A stretch of 64,000 bases of DNA from JBFWYO01 sp050186335 (GTDB lineage Bacteria > Pseudomonadota > Alphaproteobacteria > Bin65). The translations under genes were made by a program, and so were the position numbers. Within the stretch, counting starts at the first letter, position 1. Each line of letters opens with the position of its first letter. Below the pieces are notes generated by a model. The model ran no database searches, was not told where the DNA came from, and saw nothing but the letters and a program-made list of their open reading frames with translations. Below, one piece after another: positions 8,618-17,015 of this stretch. Location: assembly GCA_050186335.1 (NCBI GenBank), contig JBFWYO010000001.1, positions 62,001 to 126,000 of the forward strand, given 5' to 3'.

Positions 8618-8865
8618 CGCCTGGCTCCATTCGGCGCGCGGTCGCGCGAATTCCGGTCAGCGCGCCCATAAGTTCATTTGCGTGGCGTCTTCCGGCAGCG
8701 ATTTCAGGAACGGCATGGGGCGATTCCGCAGGGTCGCCGCCAACTTACGGGGCGGCCGCGACCGACGGCAAAAGCTGCGAGACGGTGACAACGGTCACGC
8801 CCGGCGGGGCGAATCCGTCCTAGAATTGTTTGATGAGTCAATAAGCGCAGTATCGGAGGGGTCTT

Positions 8866-9897
8866 ATGCGTGTCGTGCCCAAAATCCTGTTACCTAGGTT
8901 GATCGCGGCCGCGCTCGCCTCGATCGCCGTCGCGGTTCTCGCGGCCGGCGGGGTCTTGGCTCAAGCCGTGCCGACCGATGCCCCCGGCAGCCGCGACCCG
9001 GCCGGGCTGAAGCGCTACGAGGGCAGTTGGATCCTCGGCTACGAACTGAAGCAGTTCAGCGATTTCAATATCCCGCTCGCGCGCGTGACGTACGAGCCGG
9101 GCTTCCCCAAGAAGCTTACGGTCGAAGGCCGGCATACGCGCGTCATTTATGTCGTGCCCATGGAGCGCGCGCCGCTCGAGGTCGTGCGCAATTACGAAAA
9201 CGACCTGAAGGCGCTGAACGCCGAGGTGCTGTGGAAATGCGCCGCCGACGAATGCACCGCCGGCTCGGCGCTGCTCACGCATCATCTGTATGGCCTGGAC
9301 CGGAAGCTGAAGAACAAAGGCCAGATGACCCAGTTCGCCATGAACTTCATGACCGACCTGCGGTATCTGGCGGTCAAGGTGCCGAAGCCCGACGGCGATA
9401 TCTATGTCTCGATCGTCGTCGGCAAGGATTCGTTCGATCAGTGGCCGGAGACCAAGAACAAGGTGCACGTACTGGTCGACGTGGTCGAAACCAAGCCGAT
9501 GGACGACAAGATGGTATTCGTCGATCGCAGCGCCATGAAGAAGGGCATCGAGAAGGACGGCAAGATCGCGCTGTACGGCATCTATTTCGATTTCAATTCG
9601 ACGGCGATCAAGCCGGAATCCGACAAAACGCTGGAGGAGATCGCCAAATTCCTGCAGGCGGATCCGCAACTGCGCCTTTATGTGGTCGGCCACACCGACA
9701 ATGTCGGTACTTACGAGTACAACCTCGATCTGTCCGCCAAGCGCGCCCAGGCGGTGGTTGCGGCGCTGGTCGCCCGTTACCGGATCGAACCCGCACGCGT
9801 GCGCCCTGCGGGGGCTGCGATGCTGTCGCCGGTCGCGCCGAACGATACCGAGGCGGGGCGGGCGAAAAACCGGCGCGTGGAACTGGTCCGGATGTAA
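8866..9897 (+). CDS. OmpA-family outer-membrane/periplasmic protein
   Basis: 343 aa. Signal peptide about residues 1-33 (two Arg then a long Ala/Val core, cleavage near AQA). The middle domain (about 40-230) resembles DUF4892-type N-terminal regions. The C-terminal OmpA domain (about 240-343) shows YGIYFDFNSTAIKPES, VVGHTDNVG and the peptidoglycan-binding NRRVELV end. It should anchor the outer membrane or a lipoprotein partner to peptidoglycan. RBS GGAGG precedes the ATG; TAGAAT at 8821 could be its -10 element. Confidence 0.88.
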   Translation: MRVVPKILLPRLIAAALASIAVAVLAAGGVLAQAVPTDAPGSRDPAGLKRYEGSWILGYELKQFSDFNIPLARVTYEPGFPKKLTVEGRHTRVIYVVPMERAPLEVVRNYENDLKALNAEVLWKCAADECTAGSALLTHHLYGLDRKLKNKGQMTQFAMNFMTDLRYLAVKVPKPDGDIYVSIVVGKDSFDQWPETKNKVHVLVDVVETKPMDDKMVFVDRSAMKKGIEKDGKIALYGIYFDFNSTAIKPESDKTLEEIAKFLQADPQLRLYVVGHTDNVGTYEYNLDLSAKRAQAVVAALVARYRIEPARVRPAGAAMLSPVAPNDTEAGRAKNRRVELVRM

Positions 9898-10047
9898 CGA
9901 GTCGGCTTCGCCGTCGCCGCGCAATTAAGCTCCTTCGGCCTCGAAAACCGTGTCGGGGAAAGGCGGCATCGCCGGTATTGACCCAAATCCGGCATCTGCT
10001 ACATGCCAGGACACGCGGAGCCGCCCATCCCGCCTGAGGAGAACAAC

Positions 10048-10809
10048 TTGATCCGTCTTATTCGAATCTGTGCCGCAGCCTTGATCGGCGCGGCAATGCT
10101 GACCGCCCCCGCCATGGCCGAGAAAGCGCCGTTTTTCGATCAGGCCAGCCGCTTTCCGTCCCTGGTCAAGTTCCGCGCCGAACTGATCGGCGTCCTGCGC
10201 TCGCGCGACATGAATCGCCTGCACGCCATGATGCGCGACGATATCGACGAGCGGAACGATCTGGCCAAGGCCGTCCTCGCCGACCCCGGCCTGTGGGACG
10301 AGTTCGCCGATATTCTCGCGCTCGGCGGCGGCTTCTATTCAAATTCCGGAGCGCTCGCGTTCCAGGCGCCCTATCCGGCCGAACATGACTGCATCAAGGG
10401 GCGCGGCAAGGGCAAATACTGCAACCTCGGCGCAAGCGACCAGCAATATCTGGAAGCCAAGCGCCAGGGTTTCATCATCGGCATCAACGTCAAGGTGCAT
10501 GCCGAACCCGATGCCTCGTCGCGGGTGATCGCGGTGTTGGCCTACGACATCGTCATCGTCACGAAGTGGAATTGGCCGGCGGATATCTCCGCCCGGCCCG
10601 GCTGGGTCGAGATCGAACTGGGGCCGAACAAGGTCAAGGGCTTCGTCGCCGGCGGCAATATCCGCAGCGCCTACGACAACCGCGTGACCATCGCGATCGA
10701 GCCCACGGAACTTGCCGGCAAGGACATCAACCAGCCCGCAACCGTCGACGGCTGGAAGGTCTATTTCACGTTCCGCAATGAACTGATGCCGGACGAATTC
10801 AAGCGCTGA
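10048..10809 (+). CDS. Exported SH3-like domain protein
   Basis: 253-aa exported protein of unknown role. TTG at 10048 is chosen as start: GAGGAG lies six bases upstream and the product opens with a clean signal peptide (LIRLIRICAAALIGAAML.., cleavage after AMA). The N-terminal half (about 30-130) is predicted helical with two cysteines; the second half carries a bacterial SH3-like segment (INVKVHAEPDASSRVIAVL.. through GWVEIELG.. VKGFVAGGNIR), a fold often used for cell-wall binding. An in-frame ATG at 10003 would bury the signal peptide. Follows the OmpA gene by 150 bp. Confidence 0.75.
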   Translation: MIRLIRICAAALIGAAMLTAPAMAEKAPFFDQASRFPSLVKFRAELIGVLRSRDMNRLHAMMRDDIDERNDLAKAVLADPGLWDEFADILALGGGFYSNSGALAFQAPYPAEHDCIKGRGKGKYCNLGASDQQYLEAKRQGFIIGINVKVHAEPDASSRVIAVLAYDIVIVTKWNWPADISARPGWVEIELGPNKVKGFVAGGNIRSAYDNRVTIAIEPTELAGKDINQPATVDGWKVYFTFRNELMPDEFKR

Positions 10810-10918
10810 GGGCCGCGTCGCGGGGATCGCGGCTCGGGGCCCCGCGCGTCGCGCCGAAAAAATGTAACATCGGTAACGCGGCGCTTGACCAATCGGGCGC
10901 CGATGCCAAATGTGGAAA

Positions 10919-10943
10919 CGCCGCGCGCCGATCGTGCGCGGCG
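10919..10943. terminator. Hairpin, possible terminator
   Basis: CGCCGCGC pairs with GCGCGGCG around a 9-base loop, followed by CGCTCTTTGC. Located 110 bp after the SH3-like gene; the poor T-run makes function uncertain. Confidence 0.4.
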
Positions 10944-11068
10944 CGCTCTTTGCATCGTCAATCGGTTTTCATGTACGCGGTGGCGATCGCGCGACGATTG
11001 GTCAACCCTAAGGTACCCTAATCCCTAAGGTGAAAAATCGTAACATTCGTAACATCGCGGCCGGTCGG

Positions 11069-11089
11069 GCGCGTGCGGCGCGCGTTTTT
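11069..11089 (+). terminator. Hairpin plus T-run, Rho-independent-like terminator
   Basis: GCGCG-TGCGG-CGCGC followed by GTTTTT reads as an intrinsic terminator on the plus strand. No annotated plus-strand gene ends close by, so it may end read-through from 10809 or a small transcript in the gap. Confidence 0.45.
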
Positions 11090-11175
11090 GTCGTGTCGGT
11101 TGCGTCATGTCGGTCAGGTCGGGCCGGTTGCGTCGCTCTGCGCGTTGCGCAATGCCGCGCCAAGCCGACGGCGTT

Positions 11176-11961
11176 TCAGATCAGCCGCAGCTTGACCGTG
11201 CCGAGCTTACCGAACTCGGCGGCCACGCCGTCGCCCGCCGCGCAGGCCACGAACCCCATCAAAGAGCCCGTCGCGATGAATTGGCCGCGGCGCAGGTAAT
11301 CGCCGCGCGCCGCGCGCTTGTTGGCCAGCCAGGCGAGGGCGTTGAACGGATGGGCCATCACGTTGGCGCCGACGCCGCGCGCGACCACGGCGTCATTCTT
11401 GCGGAATTCGACCGAGGCCGCGGCCAGGTCGACGCGCTGCCAGTTTTCGATCGCCTCGCCCAGCACGATCCCGGCATTCGAACCATTGTCGGCGATCACG
11501 GCCAGGCCGCTCATCTTGAACGGATCCTTGAAGCTCGGCCGGTTGATCTCGATGCACGGATGGATCGCGTGGATCGCGCCGCGCAGATCGTCCGCCGTAT
11601 ACGGCCGGGCTTCGCCGGCCAGATCGCGCGCGAGGCGTACCGCGAATTCCGCTTCAAGAATATTATGACCCTTGCCGGCGGCCAGCTCGATGCCGCTTCG
11701 GTATACCGTTCCGGCGATGATGCGGCCGGAAAACGGCTCGCTCATGCCGATCGCCTTCTGAACCTGGGTCGTCGTGGCGCCGATCTTCCAGCCCGCCACG
11801 TACAGCCCCAGATACTCGCCGAGCGCGTCCTGTGCATCGTAGGCCTCGTCTTCGTCAGCCGGCATCACATGCTCGGCCACGCGCTCGAGCAGCGCGCCGT
11901 CCTGGCGCGCGCGGAACAGAATTTCGGCCAGCTTGTCGGCGCGCGGCGAAGTCGCAGTCAT
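11176..11961 (-). CDS. 2-keto-4-pentenoate hydratase/FAH-like hydratase
   Basis: 261-aa protein of the MhpD/2-oxopent-4-enoate hydratase group of the FAH superfamily. Family marks are GWKIGATT, PFSGRIIAGTVY, the metal-site LEAEFAVRLARDL, and the end GQFIATGSLMGFVACAAGD. These enzymes hydrate or decarboxylate the dienol products of meta-cleavage of aromatic rings. No ring-cleavage dioxygenase is adjacent; the divergent genes encode acyl-CoA synthetases, so it may serve a nearby CoA-linked route instead. Confidence 0.85.
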   Translation of the reverse strand: MTATSPRADKLAEILFRARQDGALLERVAEHVMPADEDEAYDAQDALGEYLGLYVAGWKIGATTTQVQKAIGMSEPFSGRIIAGTVYRSGIELAAGKGHNILEAEFAVRLARDLAGEARPYTADDLRGAIHAIHPCIEINRPSFKDPFKMSGLAVIADNGSNAGIVLGEAIENWQRVDLAAASVEFRKNDAVVARGVGANVMAHPFNALAWLANKRAARGDYLRRGQFIATGSLMGFVACAAGDGVAAEFGKLGTVKLRLI

Positions 11962-12062
11962 GGCGTTGTCACAATCCAGGTTATGCTGCTGCGTGAAGCG
12001 GCAGCCGGGGCCATAATGCAGAAAAACAGGCGCAATCGCGAGGCACGTCAGCGCGAGGGGGC

Positions 12063-13619
12063 ATGCGGTTAAGTCATCTGGTCCGCCGGGCGGCGCAAAC
12101 GAGCGGGCGCAATCTCGCCACCTGGTGCGGCGGCCGGCGGCGCAATTGGATCGACGTCGAGCGGCGGATCGCGCGCGTGGCCGGCGGCTTGGCCGAGCTC
12201 GGCGTGCGGCCGGGCGAACGGGTCGCGATCCTGGCGCTCAACAGCGACCGCTACCAGGAATACTACTTCGCCATTCCTTGGGCCGGGGCCGTCTTCGTGC
12301 CGGTCAATACCCGCCTGGCGGCGCCGGAAATGGCGTACTGCCTGAACGATTCCGGCAGCACGGTAGCGTGTGTCGACGACGAACTGCGCGCGATGCTGCC
12401 GACGCTGCTGCCGCTTGTGCCCGGCGTACGACACGTCATTTACATGGGCGACGGCGCGGTGCCCGCCGGCATGGTCGGCTACGAAGATCTTGCCGCGAAC
12501 GGCCCAGCGATCGCCGACCGCGGCACGGACGAGAGCGATCTGCTCGGCATTTTCTACACCGGCGGCACCACGGGCCAGGCCAAGGGCGTCATGCTGTCCC
12601 ACCGCAACATGGTGACCAATTCGTTCGATCTGGTCGCGGCGCTCGGGCTGCACGAAAATTCGCGCTATCTGCACGCGGCCCCCAGCTTTCACATTGCCGA
12701 CGGCTGCAACGGTCTGGCGGTGACGCTGGTCGGCGGCAGCCATATGTTCATGCCGCGTTTCGATCCGGTTTCGCTGCTGCAAACCGTCGAACGATGCCGC
12801 GTCGAATGCACGGCGCTGGTGCCGACCATGGTCGGCGCACTGGTCAACCATCCGGATATCGGCAACTACGATCTTTCGTCGCTGCGCCGGATCGATTACG
12901 GGGCCGCGCCGATGCCCGAAGCGGTGGTGCGAAAGCTGCTGCAGGTGCTGCCGTCGGTCGAGCTGCGCCAGATCTACGGGCAATCCGAAGCCTCGCCGTG
13001 CATTACCTGCAACACCCACGAATACCACGCGCTCGAGGGGCCGAAGGCGAAGCTGAAATCCGCCGGTCGCGCCCTGCAAAGCGTCGAACTGCGCATCGAG
13101 GATGCGAACGGCAACCCGCTGCCGGCCGACCGAGTCGGCGAGATCTGTCTGCGGGGCCCGCACGTCATGTTGGGCTATTGGAACCAGCCCGCGCAAACCG
13201 AAGCGGCGCTGCGCGGCGGCTGGCTGCATACCGGCGACAGCGGCTATCTGGACGACGACGGATTCCTGTTCATCGTCGACCGGCTCAAGGACATGATCGT
13301 GACCGGCGGCGAGAACGTCTATTCGATCGAGGTCGAGAACGCGGTCTATCGCCACGCCGAGGTGCTCGAGTGCGCCGTCATCGGCGTGCCGGACGAGAAA
13401 TGGGGCGAACGGGTACACGCCATCGTGCGGCTCAAGCCCGGCGCCAAGGCAGACGTCGCCGCGCTGATCGCGCATTGCCGCGGCTTGATCGCCGGCTTCA
13501 AATGCCCGCGCTCGATCGAATTTCGGGTCGAGCCGTTGCCGATGAGCGGCGCCGGAAAAATCCTCAAGGCCGAACTGCGCAAACCGTATTGGCAGGGATT
13601 TCAGCGGGGGGTGAATTGA
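12063..13619 (+). CDS. Acyl-CoA synthetase, AMP-binding (first of tandem pair)
   Basis: 518-aa class I adenylate-forming enzyme, acid + CoA + ATP to acyl-CoA. ATP P-loop YTGGTTGQAKGVML near residues 165-178, A5 IYGQSEASP, hinge/A8 GWLHTGDSGYLDDDGF, and the catalytic lysine of GAGKILKAELRKP near the C-terminus are all present. Close relative of the next gene. ATG has GAGGGGC upstream and the product starts MRLSHLVRRAAQ. Likely medium-chain or aromatic acids; substrate not decided by sequence. Confidence 0.92.
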   Translation: MRLSHLVRRAAQTSGRNLATWCGGRRRNWIDVERRIARVAGGLAELGVRPGERVAILALNSDRYQEYYFAIPWAGAVFVPVNTRLAAPEMAYCLNDSGSTVACVDDELRAMLPTLLPLVPGVRHVIYMGDGAVPAGMVGYEDLAANGPAIADRGTDESDLLGIFYTGGTTGQAKGVMLSHRNMVTNSFDLVAALGLHENSRYLHAAPSFHIADGCNGLAVTLVGGSHMFMPRFDPVSLLQTVERCRVECTALVPTMVGALVNHPDIGNYDLSSLRRIDYGAAPMPEAVVRKLLQVLPSVELRQIYGQSEASPCITCNTHEYHALEGPKAKLKSAGRALQSVELRIEDANGNPLPADRVGEICLRGPHVMLGYWNQPAQTEAALRGGWLHTGDSGYLDDDGFLFIVDRLKDMIVTGGENVYSIEVENAVYRHAEVLECAVIGVPDEKWGERVHAIVRLKPGAKADVAALIAHCRGLIAGFKCPRSIEFRVEPLPMSGAGKILKAELRKPYWQGFQRGVN

Positions 13620-13695
13620 ACCGGCGCCATCGAGCGTATTTTCGGCCGCGCGCGCCGATGCCATAATGCCGCGATAACGAGATTTCGGGGATGGA

Positions 13696-15255
13696 ATGAA
13701 AGTTACGCAACTGGCGACGCGCGCCGCGCAAACCAACGGCAAGTTCCTGGCGACCGATTGCGCCGGCCGCCAACGGACTTGGACCGAGACCGCGTCGCGC
13801 GTGGCGCGGCTCGGCACCGGCCTCAGAGCGCTCGGCGTCAAAGCCGGCGACCGTATCGCCATCCTGGCGCTCAACAGCGATCGCTATTTCGAATATTTCT
13901 TCGGCGTCGCGTGGGCCGGGGCCGCCTTCGTGCCGCTGAACACGCGCCTGGCGCCGCCGGAAATGGCCTATTGGCTGGCCGATTCGGGCAGCTCGATCCT
14001 GTTCGTCGACAACGAGTTCGTGCCCGTGCTGCCCAAGCTGCTGCCCGAACTGCCGGGCTTGCGCCACCTGATCTTTATGGGCGACGGCACCGCGCAAGCC
14101 GGCATGATCGGATACGAGGATCTCGTTGCGCGCAGCGCCACCGAGCCGGAGGTGCCGCGCAATGACGACGACATGGCGGCGATCTTCTACACCGGCGGCA
14201 CCACCGGCAAGTCCAAGGGCGTCATGCTCTCGCACCGGAACTTGCTGACCAATTGCTTCGATGTGGTGCCGATTCTGAAAATGACCGAGCACACGCGCTA
14301 TCTGCACGCCGCGCCCAGCTTTCACATCGCGGATGCCTCGACCGGCTTTGCCGTTTCGATGGCCGGCGGCAGCCATGTTTTCATTCCGCGCTTCGATCCG
14401 CTGCAGGTGCTCGATTCGATCAAGGATCGCGGCGTCAACACGTTGTTTCTGGTCCCGACCATGCTCAACCAGATCGTCAATCATCCGGATGTCGGCAAAT
14501 ACGATCTCGCCAAGCTGGACCGCGTTTACTACGGCGCGTCGCCGATGCCCGAGGCGGTCGTGCGGCGCACCATGCAGGTCATGCCGCATGTCGAGCTCAC
14601 GCAACTGTACGGTCAGTCGGAAACCTCGCCGTGCCTGACCTACAATCCGCCCGAATATCACGCCGTCGAAGGGCCGCGCGCGGGCAAACTGAAGGCGGCG
14701 GGGCGCGCGGTCTATGCGGCCGATCTCGCGATCCTCGACGACGCCGGCAAGGAGGTGCCGCGCGGCACGGTCGGCGAGGTGTGCGTGAAAAGCCCGCTGG
14801 TCATGCTCGGCTATTGGAACAAGCCCGAGCAGACCGCGCAGGCGCTGCGCGATGGCTGGTTGCACACCGGCGACGGCGGCTACATGGACGAGGATGGCTT
14901 TATTTTCATCGTCGACCGCATGAAGGACATGATCGTCACCGGCGCCGAGAACGTCTACTCGGTCGAGGTCGAGAACGCGGTCTACCAACACCCGGCCGTC
15001 GCCGAATGCGCCGTGATCGGCGTGCCGGACGACAAATGGGGCGAGCGGGTGCATGCGATCGTGCGGCTCAAGCCGGGTGCCTCGGCCACCGAGGCCGCCA
15101 TCGTCGCGCACTGCAAGACGCTGATCGCGGGTTTCAAATGCCCGCGCTCGATCGAAATCCGCATGGAACCGCTGCCGGTCAGCGGTGCCGGGAAAATCCT
15201 GAAAACCGAACTACGCAAGCCGTATTGGCAAGGGCGCGATCGGCTGGTGAATTGA
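13696..15255 (+). CDS. Acyl-CoA synthetase, AMP-binding (second of tandem pair)
   Basis: 519 aa, colinear with the preceding synthetase over the full length; by eye well over half of positions agree, so the pair arose by tandem duplication. P-loop YTGGTTGKSKGVML near 165, IFIVDRMKDMIVTGAENVY, and catalytic K in GAGKILKTELRKP are intact. Differences cluster in the acyl-pocket region (about residues 200-330), so the copies may prefer different acids. RBS GGGGATGGA. Separated from the first copy by 76 bp; probably one operon with it. Confidence 0.92.
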   Translation: MKVTQLATRAAQTNGKFLATDCAGRQRTWTETASRVARLGTGLRALGVKAGDRIAILALNSDRYFEYFFGVAWAGAAFVPLNTRLAPPEMAYWLADSGSSILFVDNEFVPVLPKLLPELPGLRHLIFMGDGTAQAGMIGYEDLVARSATEPEVPRNDDDMAAIFYTGGTTGKSKGVMLSHRNLLTNCFDVVPILKMTEHTRYLHAAPSFHIADASTGFAVSMAGGSHVFIPRFDPLQVLDSIKDRGVNTLFLVPTMLNQIVNHPDVGKYDLAKLDRVYYGASPMPEAVVRRTMQVMPHVELTQLYGQSETSPCLTYNPPEYHAVEGPRAGKLKAAGRAVYAADLAILDDAGKEVPRGTVGEVCVKSPLVMLGYWNKPEQTAQALRDGWLHTGDGGYMDEDGFIFIVDRMKDMIVTGAENVYSVEVENAVYQHPAVAECAVIGVPDDKWGERVHAIVRLKPGASATEAAIVAHCKTLIAGFKCPRSIEIRMEPLPVSGAGKILKTELRKPYWQGRDRLVN

Positions 15256-15269
15256 GTTTTGTCGCTTGT

Positions 15270-15306
15270 CATCCCGGGCAAGCGCGGCTTGCCGCGCGCG
15301 ACCCGG
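15270..15306. repeat. REP-like palindromic repeat
   Basis: CATCCCGGG and CCCGGG flank an inner hairpin GCAAG-CGCGG-CTTGC. The 'TCATCCCGGG...ACCCGGG' form is a common dispersed intergenic element in high-GC proteobacteria. Sits after the second synthetase gene and may also act as its transcription stop. Confidence 0.5.
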
Positions 15307-15419
15307 GTTCCGGTGGCTGAGCGACCGGACGCCGGCTCTCCGCTAGGCTTCACGCGGGCAACGCACCATAATTTTATAAATGCGCATAACAGCGCGGAAC
15401 ATCGAGTCAGGAGCACAGC

Positions 15420-16568
15420 ATGTCGAAAGGCCCCTTGGCGGGATTGAAAGTCGTCGAACTGGCGGGTATCGGGCCCGCGCCCATGTGCGCCATGCTGCTG
15501 GCGGATCTGGGCGCGGACGTGATTCGCGTCGATCGCCTGCAAGATGCCGGCTTGGGCGTCGAAATGCCGACCAAGTACAACCTGCTGCATCGCGGCCGGC
15601 CGTCGATCGCGGTCGATCTGAAACACCCGAAAGGCGTCGAAACCGTGCTCCGTCTCGCGGCGGGCGCGGACATCTTGATCGAAGGCTTCCGCCCCGGCGT
15701 GATGGAGCGCATGGGGCTTGGGCCCGATGTGTGCCTCGCGCGCAATCCGAAATTGATCTACGGCCGCATGACCGGCTGGGGCCAGGACGGTCCGCTCGCG
15801 CACGCGGCGGGGCATGACATGAACTACATCGCGCTCACCGGCGCCCTGCATGCGATCGGCCGCGCGGGCGGCGCGCCGACGCCGCCGCTCAACCTGGTCG
15901 GCGATTTCGGCGGCGGGACGATGTATCTCGCATTCGGCCTGCTGGCGGCGCTCTACGAGCGGCAGAAATCCGGCAAGGGCCAGGTTGTCGACGCGGCCAT
16001 GGTCGACGGCGCCGCGTCCTTGATGACGCTGTTCTACGGCCTCAAGGCCGCCGGCATGTGGCACGACCGGCGCGGCGCGAACATTCTGGATTCGGGCGCG
16101 CATTTCTACGACGTCTACGAAACCAAGGACGGCAAGTTCGTCTCGATCGCCTCGATCGAGGGAAAATTCTACGCCGAGCTGCTGCGGCTCACCGGGTTGG
16201 GCAAGGAGAACCTGCCGGCCCAGAACAACCCGAAAAACTGGCCGGCTTTGAAAGAAAAGCTCGCCGCCACGATCAAGACCAAGACGCGCGACGAATGGAC
16301 CGCGATCATGGAGGGCACCGACGTGTGCTTCGCGCCGGTGCTGACGCTCGAGGAAGCGCCGTCGCACAAACATATGCGCGCACGGGAAACTTTCATCGAG
16401 CGCGACGGCGTGGTGCAGCCCGCGCCGGCGCCGCGCTTCTCGCGCACGCCCGGCGAAATCCGGATGGCCCCGCCGAAAGCCGGGGAAAACACCGACTCGG
16501 CGTTGGCCGAGTGGGGGTTTTCCGCCGACGAGCGCGCGGCCCTGCATGCAGCGAAGGCGATCGCGTAG
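15420..16568 (+). CDS. Alpha-methylacyl-CoA racemase (CaiB/BaiF CoA-transferase family III)
   Basis: 382-aa class III CoA-transferase-fold enzyme. GHDMNYIALTG (H132) and GDFGGG (D162) are the catalytic His/Asp signature of AMACR-type racemases, with the same 30-residue spacing as H126/D156 of the mycobacterial enzyme. It should epimerise (2R)/(2S)-methylacyl-CoA so that branched acids enter beta-oxidation. Following two acyl-CoA synthetases on the same strand, it fits a branched-chain acid activation and racemisation route. ATG preceded by AGGAGCACAGC. Confidence 0.9.
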   Translation: MSKGPLAGLKVVELAGIGPAPMCAMLLADLGADVIRVDRLQDAGLGVEMPTKYNLLHRGRPSIAVDLKHPKGVETVLRLAAGADILIEGFRPGVMERMGLGPDVCLARNPKLIYGRMTGWGQDGPLAHAAGHDMNYIALTGALHAIGRAGGAPTPPLNLVGDFGGGTMYLAFGLLAALYERQKSGKGQVVDAAMVDGAASLMTLFYGLKAAGMWHDRRGANILDSGAHFYDVYETKDGKFVSIASIEGKFYAELLRLTGLGKENLPAQNNPKNWPALKEKLAATIKTKTRDEWTAIMEGTDVCFAPVLTLEEAPSHKHMRARETFIERDGVVQPAPAPRFSRTPGEIRMAPPKAGENTDSALAEWGFSADERAALHAAKAIA

Positions 16569-16592
16569 TCGGGCGATCGGGTGCGCCCGCAT

Positions 16593-16613
16593 CTTCTCCG
16601 TCCGGGCGAGAAG
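16593..16613. terminator. Hairpin after racemase gene
   Basis: CTTCTC pairs with GAGAAG around CGTCCGGGC, 25 bp past the racemase stop and before the convergent dodecin gene. No T-run. Confidence 0.35.
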
Positions 16614-16652
16614 GCCTTCGCCAGCCGGCTTCCATCGGGATTGAAGTGGCGC

Positions 16653-16856
16653 CTAGTCCTCGAGCACGAACGTGACTTCCATGGTCACGCGGTATTCGGC
16701 GATCTTGCCCTTGTCGACCTTGGCTTTCTGCGAGACAACCTCCAGCCCGGTGATGCCGCGCAGCGTGCCGGCGGCGCGCTTGAGGCCAGTGTTGACCGCA
16801 TCTTCAAAACTTTTACGCGACGAGGACGTTAGTTTGGTTACCCGTGCGACAGCCAT
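16653..16856 (-). CDS. Dodecin-family protein
   Basis: 67-aa dodecin (MAVARVTKLTSSSRKSFEDA..), a small beta-alpha-beta-beta subunit that assembles into hollow dodecamers. SSSRKSFEDAVNTGLKRAA and GKIAEYRVTMEVTFVLED are family-typical. The flavin-stacking Trp found in many dodecins (..RWFEV..) is replaced here by ITGLEV, so classical flavin binding is doubtful; the protein may bind another ligand or metal. Start chosen at ATG 16856 with AGGGAG upstream; upstream in-frame codons do not look like family sequence. Confidence 0.9.
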   Translation of the reverse strand: MAVARVTKLTSSSRKSFEDAVNTGLKRAAGTLRGITGLEVVSQKAKVDKGKIAEYRVTMEVTFVLED

Positions 16857-17015
16857 GTTCGACTCCCTGTTGAGCGTTTCCGAGTCTTCCCTGAGCGGCC
16901 GCGCGTCGCTTATGTGGATGGCGCGGTCCACTTATGTCTATGCTAGCCCGGATCGCGCGGTGCGGTCGAGCCGGTGCGCCGCGCCGAAAGTCGGCAATCA
17001 TTCCGTGTACGGACA

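Larger units (their letters stand above)
10810..11175. other. 366-bp gap with paired repeats between convergent genes
   Basis: No convincing gene. It holds a direct repeat GTAACATCGGTAAC (10864-10877) and GTAACATTCGTAAC (11040-11053), each preceded by a run of A; an inverted pair TTGACCAATCG (10885-10895) / CGATTGGTCAA (10995-11005); and three CCCTAA units at 11006-11028. Two hairpins are listed separately. It lies between two gene 3' ends, so the repeats are not simple promoter operators for annotated genes. Confidence 0.6.

Noticed and set aside
8657..8659. TGA read as selenocysteine
   Set aside because: Located far from the CxxC redox site, no SECIS-like hairpin noticed next to it; the family normally has no Sec here.
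10810..11175. CRISPR-like array or tRNA gene in the repeat-rich gap
   Set aside because: Only two imperfect copies of the 14-bp repeat and no regular spacers; no cloverleaf seen.
11030..11299. 89-codon plus-strand frame
   Set aside because: Overlaps the 3' end of the antisense hydratase gene, has no RBS and no recognisable sequence.
12069..13874. 601-codon antisense frame over the acyl-CoA synthetase
   Set aside because: Antisense to clear AMP-binding genes; composition and lack of motifs mark it as a GC-driven artefact. Similar antisense frames at 13564-15111, 14982-16592, 26886-29132 and 62550-63878 are rejected on the same grounds.
15256..15419. IS element remnant
   Set aside because: Palindromic but too short and without transposase sequence; fits a REP-like element.
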